Origin: Nocardioides sp. TRM66260-LWL | Lineage (GTDB): Bacteria; Actinomycetota; Actinomycetes; Propionibacteriales; Nocardioidaceae | Length of the DNA stretch: 64,000 nt | Direction of reading: 5' to 3' | Assembly: GCF_020075545.1 (NCBI RefSeq) | Contig: NZ_JAIQZK010000003.1 | Location: 248,001-312,000, forward strand | Shown here: positions 53,884 to 61,357 of the stretch, in pieces | Layout of the letters: every line of letters begins with the position of its first letter | How positions within the stretch are numbered: position 1 is the first letter of the stretch | The notes under the pieces: generated by a model | Databases searched by the model: none | Told to the model about the DNA's origin: nothing | What the model saw: the letters and a program-made list of their open reading frames with translations, nothing else | Translations under genes and position numbers: made by a program

Positions 53884-55479
53884 TCAGCCGAAGAGGCGCA
53901 CCACCTTGCCCAACCCGGTGGTGCCGTCGTGCGCGGTGAAGACGCCGCCGACGATCAAGCGACCGTCGGCCTGCCGGACGATCACGTTCACGCCGCGGGC
54001 TCCGGACCCGACGCCTGCTGTGCCCGTGAATCCGCTGCCGGTGTTGACGCTGAAGATCGTCTCCCGCGTGCCGGAAGGATCCAGGCGGACGATCTGGTTG
54101 ATGCCCGTCGTGCCGGAGACGGTGGAGAAGCCGCCGCCCACGATGATCCGACCGTCGGGCTGCAGCGCGATCGCCCGGACCGAGCTGTAGTCGAAGCCCG
54201 TGCCGAGGGCTGCGGTGAAGTCCGCGTCGCGGGTGCCGTCGGGCATCAGCCGCGTCAGGCCGACAGCCGCCTGCCCGTCGAAGGTGCGGAACCCGCCGCC
54301 GATCAGCACGCGTCCGTCCGGCTGGGCACGAACCGCCCAGATCACATCGAACATGCCCGGCCCCTTGGCCGACCGGAAGTCGGCGTCGCGTCTGCCGTCG
54401 GGCTGCAGCCGAACGAGGCTGTTCACGGCGCGATCACCAGCGAAGGAGCTGAAGGAGCCAGCGGCCAGGATGCGGCCCGCCGCGTCGACGTCGAGAGAGG
54501 CGATGAATCCGGGGAGGTAGGCCCGGCTGCCCGGATACTCAGCACCGACGCCCACCTCGGCGAGGAAGGCCAGATCAGGTCGCCCGTCGGGGTGCAGGCG
54601 CGCGACGCATCCGCTGGGCTGTCCGTCGAGATGGGTGAAGACGCCGCCGACCACGATCTTGCCGTCCGCCTGGACCGCGAGGCTCTGCACGCTGACGATC
54701 GGGCCACCCCCGAGCGAGGCGAAGCCGGCGCCGAGTGCAGCGAGGAAGTCGGTGTCGAGCACGCCATCCGAGGTGAAGCGCACCAACGGTCCGGTGGCAC
54801 GGGTTCCGACCTGCGTGAAGGTGCCGCCGACCAGGATCCCCCCGGCGGCGTCGATGGCGAGGCAGGAGACCACGCGATCGAAGGCCCCGACGTCGAAAGC
54901 GGGGTCCGGGCGGCCTGATGGGTCGAGTCGCTGGACCGACCGGGCGTCGCGACCCTGCGCATCGGCGAGGGATCCGCCGACGATGATGCCCCCGTTGGGC
55001 TGGACCGCCAACGCGAAGACCTGCCCGCCGATCGATCCGGCCAGAGCCGTGCTGAATGCGTTGTCCCGGCTGCCGGCCTTCACCAGCTCCACGACCGTGG
55101 AGGGGATCGTGCCGTAGCCGCGGATCGCGCCGGAGACGGTGATGGTGTCGGGTGCGGGGGTGGTGGCGGTCGTGGCGGTGAGCAGATAGGTCGCGCCCGG
55201 TCCGGTGCCGCTCCCGGTCGGTGCGAAGGCGGTGGTGGTGGTGTCGGGCGCGCTGTAGAGGGCGGCGACGTCGGCGACGGTCAGCGGGTCTGCCGGGGCG
55301 GGCGTCAGGGTCAGCAGCAGGTTGAGGGTGCGGGTGCGGGCGATGCCGTTGCTGGCGCCGGGCGCGATCGTGCCGGAGGCGGCGAAGGACGGTGCGGCGG
55401 AGAGCACGGTGATCGTGGGCGCGGCCCAGACGGCGGTGACGACGGTGCGTCGGGACGGGGTGGGGGAGGGAGGCGTCAT
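53884..55479 (-). CDS. Tat-exported delta-60 repeat propeller, 7 blades
   Basis: 531 residues. SRR at 9-11, WAAPTITVL and AAPSFAASG form the Tat signal. The conserved domain (LLLTLTPAPADPL ... GAIRGYGTIPSTVVEL) is followed by seven blades such as ALQPDGRIIVGGGFSTVSG...RLDPSGTRETIF. The ATG is chosen since it gives the standard leader; the frame continues upstream without a signal. TACGCT lies upstream on the minus strand near 55510. It ends KVVRLFG, like the other delta-60 members (R.FG/VFT). Role unknown. Confidence 0.84.
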   Translation of the reverse strand: MTPPSPTPSRRTVVTAVWAAPTITVLSAAPSFAASGTIAPGASNGIARTRTLNLLLTLTPAPADPLTVADVAALYSAPDTTTTAFAPTGSGTGPGATYLLTATTATTPAPDTITVSGAIRGYGTIPSTVVELVKAGSRDNAFSTALAGSIGGQVFALAVQPNGGIIVGGSLADAQGRDARSVQRLDPSGRPDPAFDVGAFDRVVSCLAIDAAGGILVGGTFTQVGTRATGPLVRFTSDGVLDTDFLAALGAGFASLGGGPIVSVQSLAVQADGKIVVGGVFTHLDGQPSGCVARLHPDGRPDLAFLAEVGVGAEYPGSRAYLPGFIASLDVDAAGRILAAGSFSSFAGDRAVNSLVRLQPDGRRDADFRSAKGPGMFDVIWAVRAQPDGRVLIGGGFRTFDGQAAVGLTRLMPDGTRDADFTAALGTGFDYSSVRAIALQPDGRIIVGGGFSTVSGTTGINQIVRLDPSGTRETIFSVNTGSGFTGTAGVGSGARGVNVIVRQADGRLIVGGVFTAHDGTTGLGKVVRLFG

Positions 55480-55594
55480 GGGGGACCTTCGGCTCGGCGG
55501 GCTGCGCTGAGCGTAGGGCTCCCGGGCCGCTCGCTCTCCCGGATCGGCGCATTGCCCCGGAACAGCCCGGCCGCCCCCGCTCGTTGAGCCGGTC

Positions 55595-56491
55595 ATGATC
55601 CTCTCGGACTCCCTGCAGATCGGCGACGTGACGGTGACCCGCGTCGTCGAGTGGACCGGCGGGCTGCTCGCCGGCCCCGACCTCCTCCCCGACTCCACGC
55701 CGGACGACTGGGGCGACGCCGGGCTCGTGCCGATGGCGCTGCAGGCGTGGGTCGTGCGCAGCCGGGGCGCGACGATCGTCGTCGACCCCGGCGAGGGCAA
55801 CGACCGGACGCGTCCGCAGGCCCCGGCGCTCGACCACCTCGCCACCGACCACCTCGCCGCCCTGGCCGCGGCCGGCGCGGCGCCCGAGGACGTCGACGTC
55901 GTGATCGACACCCACGTGCACCACGACCACGTCGGCTGGAACACCCGGCTCGACGGCGACGCCTTCGTCCCGACCTTCCCGCAGGCCCGCTACCTGATCG
56001 CGGCGCCCGACGTCGCCTGGTTCGACCCCGCGCGCGCCGGGCTGCGTCCGCCGGTGCGCAGCGACGCCGAGCGGGTGCGGCGCGAGGGCTCGCTGCAGCT
56101 GTGGGCCGACAGCGTCCAGCCGGTGCTGGACGCCGGGCTGGTCGACGCGTGGGAGGGCAGCGTCCACCTCGACGACCAGCTCGCGCTCGAGCTGACGCCC
56201 GGCCACACGCCCGGCTCGTCGGTGCTGTGGATCCGCTCCGCCGGCGAGACCGCGGTGCTCGTCGGCGACCTGCTGCACACGCCCCTGCAGCTCGCCCACC
56301 CCGACTGGAGCTCCTGCTTCTGCGAGGACCCGGTGGCCGCCGCCCGCACCCGCCGCCGGGTGCTCGAGCAGGCCGCCGACGAGCAGGCGCTCCTCGTCCC
56401 GGCCCACCTGCCCGGCCACGGCGCCGTCCGCATCGAACGCGACGGCTCGCGGTTCCGGGTCGTCGAGTGGGCCGACCTGGCGGAGGTGTGA
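55595..56491 (+). CDS. Metallo-beta-lactamase-fold hydrolase
   Basis: 298 residues. DTHVHHDHVGWN is the zinc-binding H.H.DH motif; LTPGHTPGSSVLW, LVGDLLHTP and the late PAHLPGHG complete the metal site. It is related to quorum-quenching lactonase and other small-molecule hydrolase branches; the substrate is not predictable. It is divergent from the delta-60 gene and followed by a dense repeat array. Confidence 0.88.
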   Translation: MILSDSLQIGDVTVTRVVEWTGGLLAGPDLLPDSTPDDWGDAGLVPMALQAWVVRSRGATIVVDPGEGNDRTRPQAPALDHLATDHLAALAAAGAAPEDVDVVIDTHVHHDHVGWNTRLDGDAFVPTFPQARYLIAAPDVAWFDPARAGLRPPVRSDAERVRREGSLQLWADSVQPVLDAGLVDAWEGSVHLDDQLALELTPGHTPGSSVLWIRSAGETAVLVGDLLHTPLQLAHPDWSSCFCEDPVAAARTRRRVLEQAADEQALLVPAHLPGHGAVRIERDGSRFRVVEWADLAEV

Positions 56492-56515
56492 GCGCCGCCG
56501 ATCGCGCGGTGACAC

Positions 56516-56684
56516 GGTGATCGAGCGGCGACACGGTGATCGAGCGGCGACACGGTGATCGAGCTTGTCGAGATCCCCGCACCCGTGAGGCGGCCCGCGG
56601 GGCGGTGGTTTCGGCAGGCTCAACCACCGCGACACGGTGATCGAGCGGCGACACGGTGATCGAGCTTGTCGAGATCCCCGCACC
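56516..56684. repeat. Array of six or more dispersed-repeat units left of the GIY-YIG gene
   Basis: GATC-type half units (GGTGATCGAGCGGCGACAC) and full units (GGTGATCGAGCTTGTCGAGA) occur in direct order around one inverse unit (TTTCGGCAGGCTCAACCACC). Confidence 0.8.
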
Positions 56685-56742
56685 GATCCACAGGTCCTGA
56701 AGCCGGACGCCAGGTGACGCCGGCTGCGGGAACGCTGGGAGC

Positions 56743-57042
56743 GTGCCCTGGGTCTACATCCTCCGCTGCGCCGACGACTCCTTCTACGTCGGCTCCACCG
56801 TCGACCTGCCTCGACGACTCGCGGAGCACCAGCGTGGCGACGGCGCCGCCTACACGCGCATCAGGCGACGTCGACCAGTGACGCTCGCGTGGTCCGCCGA
56901 GTTCGACTCGATCGAGGTGGCGTTCCGCTACGAGAAGCAGATCCAGGGCTGGAGCCGGGCCAAGCGGTTGGCGCTGATGGAGGGGCGCCTCGAGGATCTG
57001 CCGGAGCTGTCGCGATCTCGTTCCGACCCACGCCTCGCCTGA
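56743..57042 (+). CDS. GIY-YIG nuclease family protein
   Basis: 99 residues, a stand-alone GIY-YIG domain. VYILRCADDSFYVGSTVDLPRRLAEH carries the GIY/YIG equivalents (VYI and YVG) and the catalytic-type Arg. EVAFRYEKQIQGWSRAKRLALMEG carries the Glu and the conserved KxxKxW-type end. Such small domains (YhbQ/UPF0213-type) are single-strand nickases or structure-specific nucleases. It lies between two large arrays of the dispersed repeat, which may be chance or may link it to repeat spread. Confidence 0.88.
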   Translation: MPWVYILRCADDSFYVGSTVDLPRRLAEHQRGDGAAYTRIRRRRPVTLAWSAEFDSIEVAFRYEKQIQGWSRAKRLALMEGRLEDLPELSRSRSDPRLA

Positions 57043-57072
57043 CGGGTCGACGTGCGGCCCTGCTTGGGTGCA

Positions 57073-57180
57073 GGGGTCTCGACAGGCTCGACCACCGGAG
57101 GGGTCTCGACAGGCTCGACCACCGGAGGGGTCTCGACAGGCTCGACCACCGGAGGGGTCTCGACAGGCTCGACCCCCGGG
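57073..57180. repeat. Four tandem 27-bp copies of the dispersed repeat
   Basis: GGTCTCGACAGGCTCGACC with a constant spacer is repeated four times at exact 27-base steps (57073, 57100, 57127, 57154), between the GIY-YIG and gpgS genes. Confidence 0.9.
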
Positions 57181-57220
57181 GCCTCACCCGGTCGGCCCGG
57201 GACGGGCGGGACCGCTTGGC

Positions 57221-57226
57221 TACCCT
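57221..57226 (+). promoter_or_regulatory. -10 element of gpgS
   Basis: TACCCT ends seven bases before the gpgS GTG, directly after the repeat array. Confidence 0.5.
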
Positions 57227-57233
57227 CGCCGAC

Positions 57234-58190
57234 GTGACCACGTCCCCCGCTGCCGCGTGGTTCCAGCGCAACACCCACCAGTTCGACGAGTTCCCGATCG
57301 AGCGGCTCCAGGCGGTCAAGGGCGACACCTGCGTCTCGCTGGTCGTGCCGGCCCGCAACGAGGCCGCGACGGTGGGCGACGTCGTCACGCGGGTGCGCGA
57401 GGCGCTGCTCGACACCGCTGGCCTGGTCGACGAGATCGTGGTCATCGACTCCGACTCCACCGACGCCACCGCGGCGATCGCCGCCGACGCCGGGGCCACC
57501 GTGCACGCCGCCCGCGAGATCCGGCCCGACCTCGGATCGGTGCCCGGCAAGGGCGAGGCGATGTGGAAGTCGCTCTTCGTCACCCGGGGCGAGCTGATCG
57601 TCTTCATGGACGCCGACCTCACCGACTGGGACACCCACTTCGTGCCCGGCCTCCTCGGCCCGCTGCTCACCCGCCCCGAGGTCGCGCTGGTCAAGGGCTA
57701 CTACGAGCGCCCCGGCCAGGACGGTCCGCTGGACGGCGGCCGCGTCACCGAGCTCGTCGCCCGTCCCGTCATCGCCCTCGAGCACCCGGAGCTCGCTGGG
57801 CTGGTGCAGCCCCTGGCGGGGGAGTGGGCGATCCGCCGCTCCCTCTTCGAGCAGCTCCACGTGCCCACCGGGTACGCCGTGGAGATCGCCTCGCTCGTCG
57901 ACACCGCCCGCCTGCTCGGCGTCGACGCGATCGCGCAGGTCGGGCTAGGCGTTCGCGCCCACTCCCACCAGCCGCTGCTCGATCTCGGCGCCATGGCCAC
58001 CCAGCTGCTCGCCGCCGTGCACCGGCGGCGCACCCCGACGCCCGCCACGCCCGCCACGTCCGCAGCCCCGGACGATGACCTCGAGCAGAGCGTCGTCCTG
58101 CGGCAGTACCGGCCCCGCGAGGGGCGCATCGAGCCCGCCGAGCGCGTCGTGCGCGTCGGCGAGCGACCACCCGCGAGGAGCGTGGAGTGA
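57234..58190 (+). CDS. gpgS: Glucosyl-3-phosphoglycerate synthase
   Basis: 318 residues. VVPARNEAATVGDVVTRV, the metal-binding FMDADLTDW and PLAGEWAIRRSLFEQLHVPTGYAVEI are diagnostic of GpgS (GT81). It makes glucosyl-3-phosphoglycerate from UDP-glucose and 3-phosphoglycerate, the first step to glucosylglycerate and, in relatives, methylglucose lipopolysaccharide. The GTG start is supported by a TACCCT hexamer. The stop overlaps the folP2-like start by four bases, the same pairing as in mycobacteria (Rv1208/Rv1207). Confidence 0.93.
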   Translation: MTTSPAAAWFQRNTHQFDEFPIERLQAVKGDTCVSLVVPARNEAATVGDVVTRVREALLDTAGLVDEIVVIDSDSTDATAAIAADAGATVHAAREIRPDLGSVPGKGEAMWKSLFVTRGELIVFMDADLTDWDTHFVPGLLGPLLTRPEVALVKGYYERPGQDGPLDGGRVTELVARPVIALEHPELAGLVQPLAGEWAIRRSLFEQLHVPTGYAVEIASLVDTARLLGVDAIAQVGLGVRAHSHQPLLDLGAMATQLLAAVHRRRTPTPATPATSAAPDDDLEQSVVLRQYRPREGRIEPAERVVRVGERPPARSVE

Positions 58191-59056
58191 CCCTCAGACT
58201 GCGGCGGCACGAGTTCGCCGACGACCACAAGCTGATGATGGCGATCGTCAACCGGACGCCGGACTCCTTCTACGACCAGGGCGCGACCTGGGCGGAGGAC
58301 AAGGCGTTCGAGCGGGTGACGACCGTCGTCGAGCAGGGCGCCGAGATCGTCGACATCGGCGGCATCAAGGCCGCGCCGGGCGTCGAGATCGACGCGGCGG
58401 AGGAGAAGTCGCGCGTCGTCGACTTCGTCGCCCGGGTGCGCGAGGCGTTCCCGCAGCTGGTGATCAGCGTCGACACCTGGCGCGCCGAGGTGGGCGACGC
58501 GGTGTGCCGCGCCGGCGCCGACGTCCTCAACGACGCCTGGGGCGGCGCCGACCCCGAGCTCGTCGACGTCGCCGCCCAGCACGACGCCGCCATCATCTGC
58601 ACCCACACCGGCGGGGTCACGCCCCGCACCCGGCCCTACCGGCTGGAGTACGACGACGTCGTGGCGTCCGCGATCGCCGACTCGATGGCCTACGCCGACC
58701 GCGCCGTCGCCGCGGGGGTGGCCGAGGAGAGCGTGGTCATCGACCCCGCGCACGACTTCGGCAAGAACACCTTTCACTCCCTCGAGATCACCCGCCGGAT
58801 CGGCGAGATGGTCGAGGCCGGGCACGGACGCCCCGTGCTGGTGTCGCTGTCGAACAAGGACTTCGTCGGCGAGTCCCTCGACCTGCCCGTCGGCGAGCGC
58901 CTGATCGGCACGCTGGCCGCCACCGCGCTCTGCGCCGCCGCCGGCGCCCGGATCTACCGGGTGCACCAGGTCGTCGAGACCCGTCAGACCGTCGACATGG
59001 TCGACGTCATCACCGGGGTGCGTCTGCCCCGCCGAGCGATCCGAGGCCTGCAGTGA
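58187..59056 (+). CDS. folP2: FolP2-like dihydropteroate-synthase homologue
   Basis: 289 residues. MAIVNRTPDSFYDQG corresponds to the pterin-binding start of dihydropteroate synthase. The second signature reads DIGGIKAAPGVEI, where true enzymes have DIGGESTRPG, so the Ser-Thr-Arg of the substrate loop is missing. DVLNDAWGGAD and IDPAHDFGKNTFHSLEITRR are otherwise normal. The mycobacterial FolP2 beside gpgS is known to lack dihydropteroate synthase activity. A role linked to GpgS is likely. Confidence 0.88.
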   Translation: MTLRLRRHEFADDHKLMMAIVNRTPDSFYDQGATWAEDKAFERVTTVVEQGAEIVDIGGIKAAPGVEIDAAEEKSRVVDFVARVREAFPQLVISVDTWRAEVGDAVCRAGADVLNDAWGGADPELVDVAAQHDAAIICTHTGGVTPRTRPYRLEYDDVVASAIADSMAYADRAVAAGVAEESVVIDPAHDFGKNTFHSLEITRRIGEMVEAGHGRPVLVSLSNKDFVGESLDLPVGERLIGTLAATALCAAAGARIYRVHQVVETRQTVDMVDVITGVRLPRRAIRGLQ

Positions 59057-59586
59057 GCACGTCCGAGCAGCCCGTCCCCGCCCGCCGGGTCGTCCTCGTG
59101 CCGGGCGTGCTCGCGCTGCTGCCCGAGTACGCCGGCCAGACCGACCCCGTCGCCGAGCTGCGGGACGCCGCGGTCGCCGCCGTCGCCTGGGCCGGACCGG
59201 ACGCCGTCGTCGTCGCCGAGCCGCAGGGCGAGCGCGTCGTCGCCGCGCTGCGCGACGCCGCGGGCGACCGGCTCGAGCAGGGCGTCGGGCCGGCGGTCGT
59301 CGTCGTCGCCAACGGCTCGGCCAAGCGCACCGAGAAGGCTCCCGGCCACCTCGACGAGCGTGCCGTCGGCTTCGACGAGGCACTGGGGGAGGCCCTGCGC
59401 GCGGCCGACGTCGAGCACCTGAGACAGTGGGACGGCGCACTCGCCCGGGAGCTGATGGTCGGCCACCCCGACGGGTTCGCCCGCCTCGCCGAGCTGCTCA
59501 CCGACGCACACCCGGCGCGGGTGGACTACGCCGACGACCCCTTCGGCGTCCAGTACTGGGTGATGAGGTGGCAATGCGAGTCCTGA
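59053..59586 (+). CDS. LigB-like (class III extradiol dioxygenase-type) hypothetical protein
   Basis: 177 residues. VVLVPGVLALLPEYAG, VVVVANGSAKRTEKAPGHLDERA and GFDEALGEAL resemble the shortened LigB-like proteins found beside folate-type genes in actinobacteria. I cannot identify a complete iron site (only a few His), so catalysis is doubtful. The GTG start overlaps the previous stop by four bases and its end overlaps the next start by 13, so it belongs to the gpgS operon. Confidence 0.6.
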   Translation: MSTSEQPVPARRVVLVPGVLALLPEYAGQTDPVAELRDAAVAAVAWAGPDAVVVAEPQGERVVAALRDAAGDRLEQGVGPAVVVVANGSAKRTEKAPGHLDERAVGFDEALGEALRAADVEHLRQWDGALARELMVGHPDGFARLAELLTDAHPARVDYADDPFGVQYWVMRWQCES

Positions 59587-60254
59587 CCGGCGCCGATCAG
59601 ACCGGCGAGCTCTCCGACGACGACCTGCGCGCGCTCTACGCCGCGCCCACGACGCCCTTCCTGCGCGTCAACATGGTCAGCACCGTGGACGGCAGCGCCA
59701 CCGGCGCCAACGGCCGCTCGGGCTCGATCAACAACGCCGCCGACAAGCGGGTCTTCGACGCCCTGCGCGACCTCGCCGACGTCATCGTCGTGGGAGCCGG
59801 CACCGCGAAGGCCGAGGGCTACCGTCCGGCGCAGCGTCCGATCGTGCTGGTCAGCCGCAAGGCGCAGGTGCCCGAGACGCTCCGCGGTGCGCCCGCCGGC
59901 TCGGTGTACCTGGCCACCTGCTCGAAGTCCGACGGCATCGACGAGGCCCGCGAGATCCTCGGCGAGGAGCACGTGCTGACCCTCGGCAGCCACCGCGTCG
60001 ACCTCCCCCAGCTCAAGCAGACCCTCGCCGACCGCGGCTGGGGCCACCAGCTCTGCGAGGGCGGCCCGCACCTGCTGCGCGACCTCGTCCACCAGGGCGC
60101 GGCCGACGAGCTGACCGCCACCTCGGTGCCGCGCATCGTCGCCGGCACCTACCCCCGCATCACCGAGGGCGCGCCCGTCGACGCCCCGCTCTCGCTCGCG
60201 CTCCTGCTCGAGGACGAGGGCACGCTGTTCGGCCGCTGGACGATCGGCTCCTGA
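59574..60254 (+). CDS. RibD C-terminal-type (pyrimidine reductase/dihydrofolate-reductase-fold) protein
   Basis: 226 residues. LRVNMVSTVDGSATGANGRSG, RVFDALRDLADVIVVGAGTAKAEGY and QLCEGGPHLLRDLV are the conserved blocks of the RibD C-terminal domain, an NADPH-dependent reductase fold. There is no deaminase domain. It may act in flavin or F420-like metabolism; the true substrate is unknown. It is the last gene of the gpgS operon, followed by a large inverted repeat. Confidence 0.88.
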   Translation: MRVLTGADQTGELSDDDLRALYAAPTTPFLRVNMVSTVDGSATGANGRSGSINNAADKRVFDALRDLADVIVVGAGTAKAEGYRPAQRPIVLVSRKAQVPETLRGAPAGSVYLATCSKSDGIDEAREILGEEHVLTLGSHRVDLPQLKQTLADRGWGHQLCEGGPHLLRDLVHQGAADELTATSVPRIVAGTYPRITEGAPVDAPLSLALLLEDEGTLFGRWTIGS

Positions 60255-60293
60255 GCCGGCTCCTCCTCGCGGGTCCCGACGGGCCAGGCCCCT

Positions 60294-60363
60294 TGTAACG
60301 CGGAGTCCCGTGAACTGACCACCACTCCTGACTGGTGGGAGGTTCACGGGACTCCGCGTTACA
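60294..60363. repeat. Long inverted repeat, perfect 22-bp arms
   Basis: The arms at 60294-60315 (starting TGTAACGCGGAGTCCCGTG) and 60342-60363 pair perfectly. Inside them CCACCA and TGGTGG form a second stem. It can fold into one long hairpin and lies between operons. It may be a terminator or a small non-autonomous mobile element. Confidence 0.85.
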
Positions 60364-60409
60364 TGCCGTCTCACGTGCCGCGGGCCTGGCCGACGCCGCC
60401 CGGCGCCCC

Positions 60410-60415
60410 TAGGGT
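60410..60415 (+). promoter_or_regulatory. -10 element of the F420-type oxidoreductase gene
   Basis: TAGGGT ends six bases before the ATG. Confidence 0.5.
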
Positions 60416-60421
60416 GCGCCC

Positions 60422-61321
60422 ATGCACGTGGGCATGACCCTCCCCGTCATGGAGCCCGACCTGTGGGCGGCTCCCGACACCCTCGAGCGCTGGGCGCGCG
60501 CGGTCGACGCCGGGCCGTTCGCGAGCCTGTGCTTCGGCGAGCGGGTCGCCTTCGACAACCCCGAGACCCTGACGCTGCTGGGCGCGGCCGCCGCCTGGAC
60601 GTCCCGGGTGCGGCTGGCCACCACCGTCGTCGTGCCGGCGCTGCACCGGCCCGTGCCCCTGGCGAAGGCGCTCGCGACCGCCGATCGGCTCTGCGGCGGA
60701 CGCCTCTCCGTGGGCGTAGGGGTGGGCGGACGCGAGGAGGACTACCGCGCCGCCGGCGCCGACCCCTCCGACCAGACGATCGCGGCCATGGCCGGAGCCG
60801 TCGCGGCGATGCGCGCGGTGTGGGCCGGCGAGCCCCCCGAGGGCGCGTCGCGCGCGGTCGGCCCGCCGCCGGTGCAGGACGGCGGACCCGAGATCCTGGT
60901 CGGCACCCTGGGTCCGCGCACCCTCGCCCATGCCGCCCACTGGGCCGACGGGCTGGCGGGGGTCAGCCTCGACGCCGACCCCGCCGGCATCGAGCGCGTC
61001 TTCGGTCTCGCCCGCACCGCCTGGGCCGACGCCGGACGTCCCGCGCCGCGGCTCACGACGTCGTTCTGGTTCGCGCTGGACGAGACCGCCGGCGGCGCCG
61101 AGGCGTCCCGCGCCCAGATCCACCGCCACCTGCGGCACTACATGAGCTGGCTGCCGGCGTCGCTCGTCGACGCCCTCGCCCCCACCGCCGGCTTCGCCGG
61201 CACCCTGCCCCAGCTGCGGTCGCTGCTCGCGACGCTCGCCGACCTCGGCGCCGACGAGGTGCAGCTCATCCCCACCGACTCCGACGTGACGCAGGTGGAG
61301 CTGGTCGCCGGCGCCCTGTAG
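60422..61321 (+). CDS. LLM-class (luciferase-like, probably F420-dependent) oxidoreductase
   Basis: 299 residues. MHVGMTLPVMEPDLW, FASLCFGERV, LATTVVVPALHRPVPLAKALAT and GGRLSVGVGVGGREEDY are luciferase-like TIM-barrel motifs. In actinobacteria most such proteins use cofactor F420, less often FMN. The substrate is unknown. It is transcribed from its own leaderless promoter and converges on the delta-60 gene with a 36-base gap. Confidence 0.88.
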   Translation: MHVGMTLPVMEPDLWAAPDTLERWARAVDAGPFASLCFGERVAFDNPETLTLLGAAAAWTSRVRLATTVVVPALHRPVPLAKALATADRLCGGRLSVGVGVGGREEDYRAAGADPSDQTIAAMAGAVAAMRAVWAGEPPEGASRAVGPPPVQDGGPEILVGTLGPRTLAHAAHWADGLAGVSLDADPAGIERVFGLARTAWADAGRPAPRLTTSFWFALDETAGGAEASRAQIHRHLRHYMSWLPASLVDALAPTAGFAGTLPQLRSLLATLADLGADEVQLIPTDSDVTQVELVAGAL

Positions 61322-61357
61322 GGGCCGGCGATCCCCTCGGCGTCGGGGAGCGGCGGG

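Noticed and set aside
57073..57180. Four 27-bp tandem units as a minimal CRISPR
   Set aside because: The spacers are identical and only a few bases long, and the unit is the dispersed repeat seen elsewhere.
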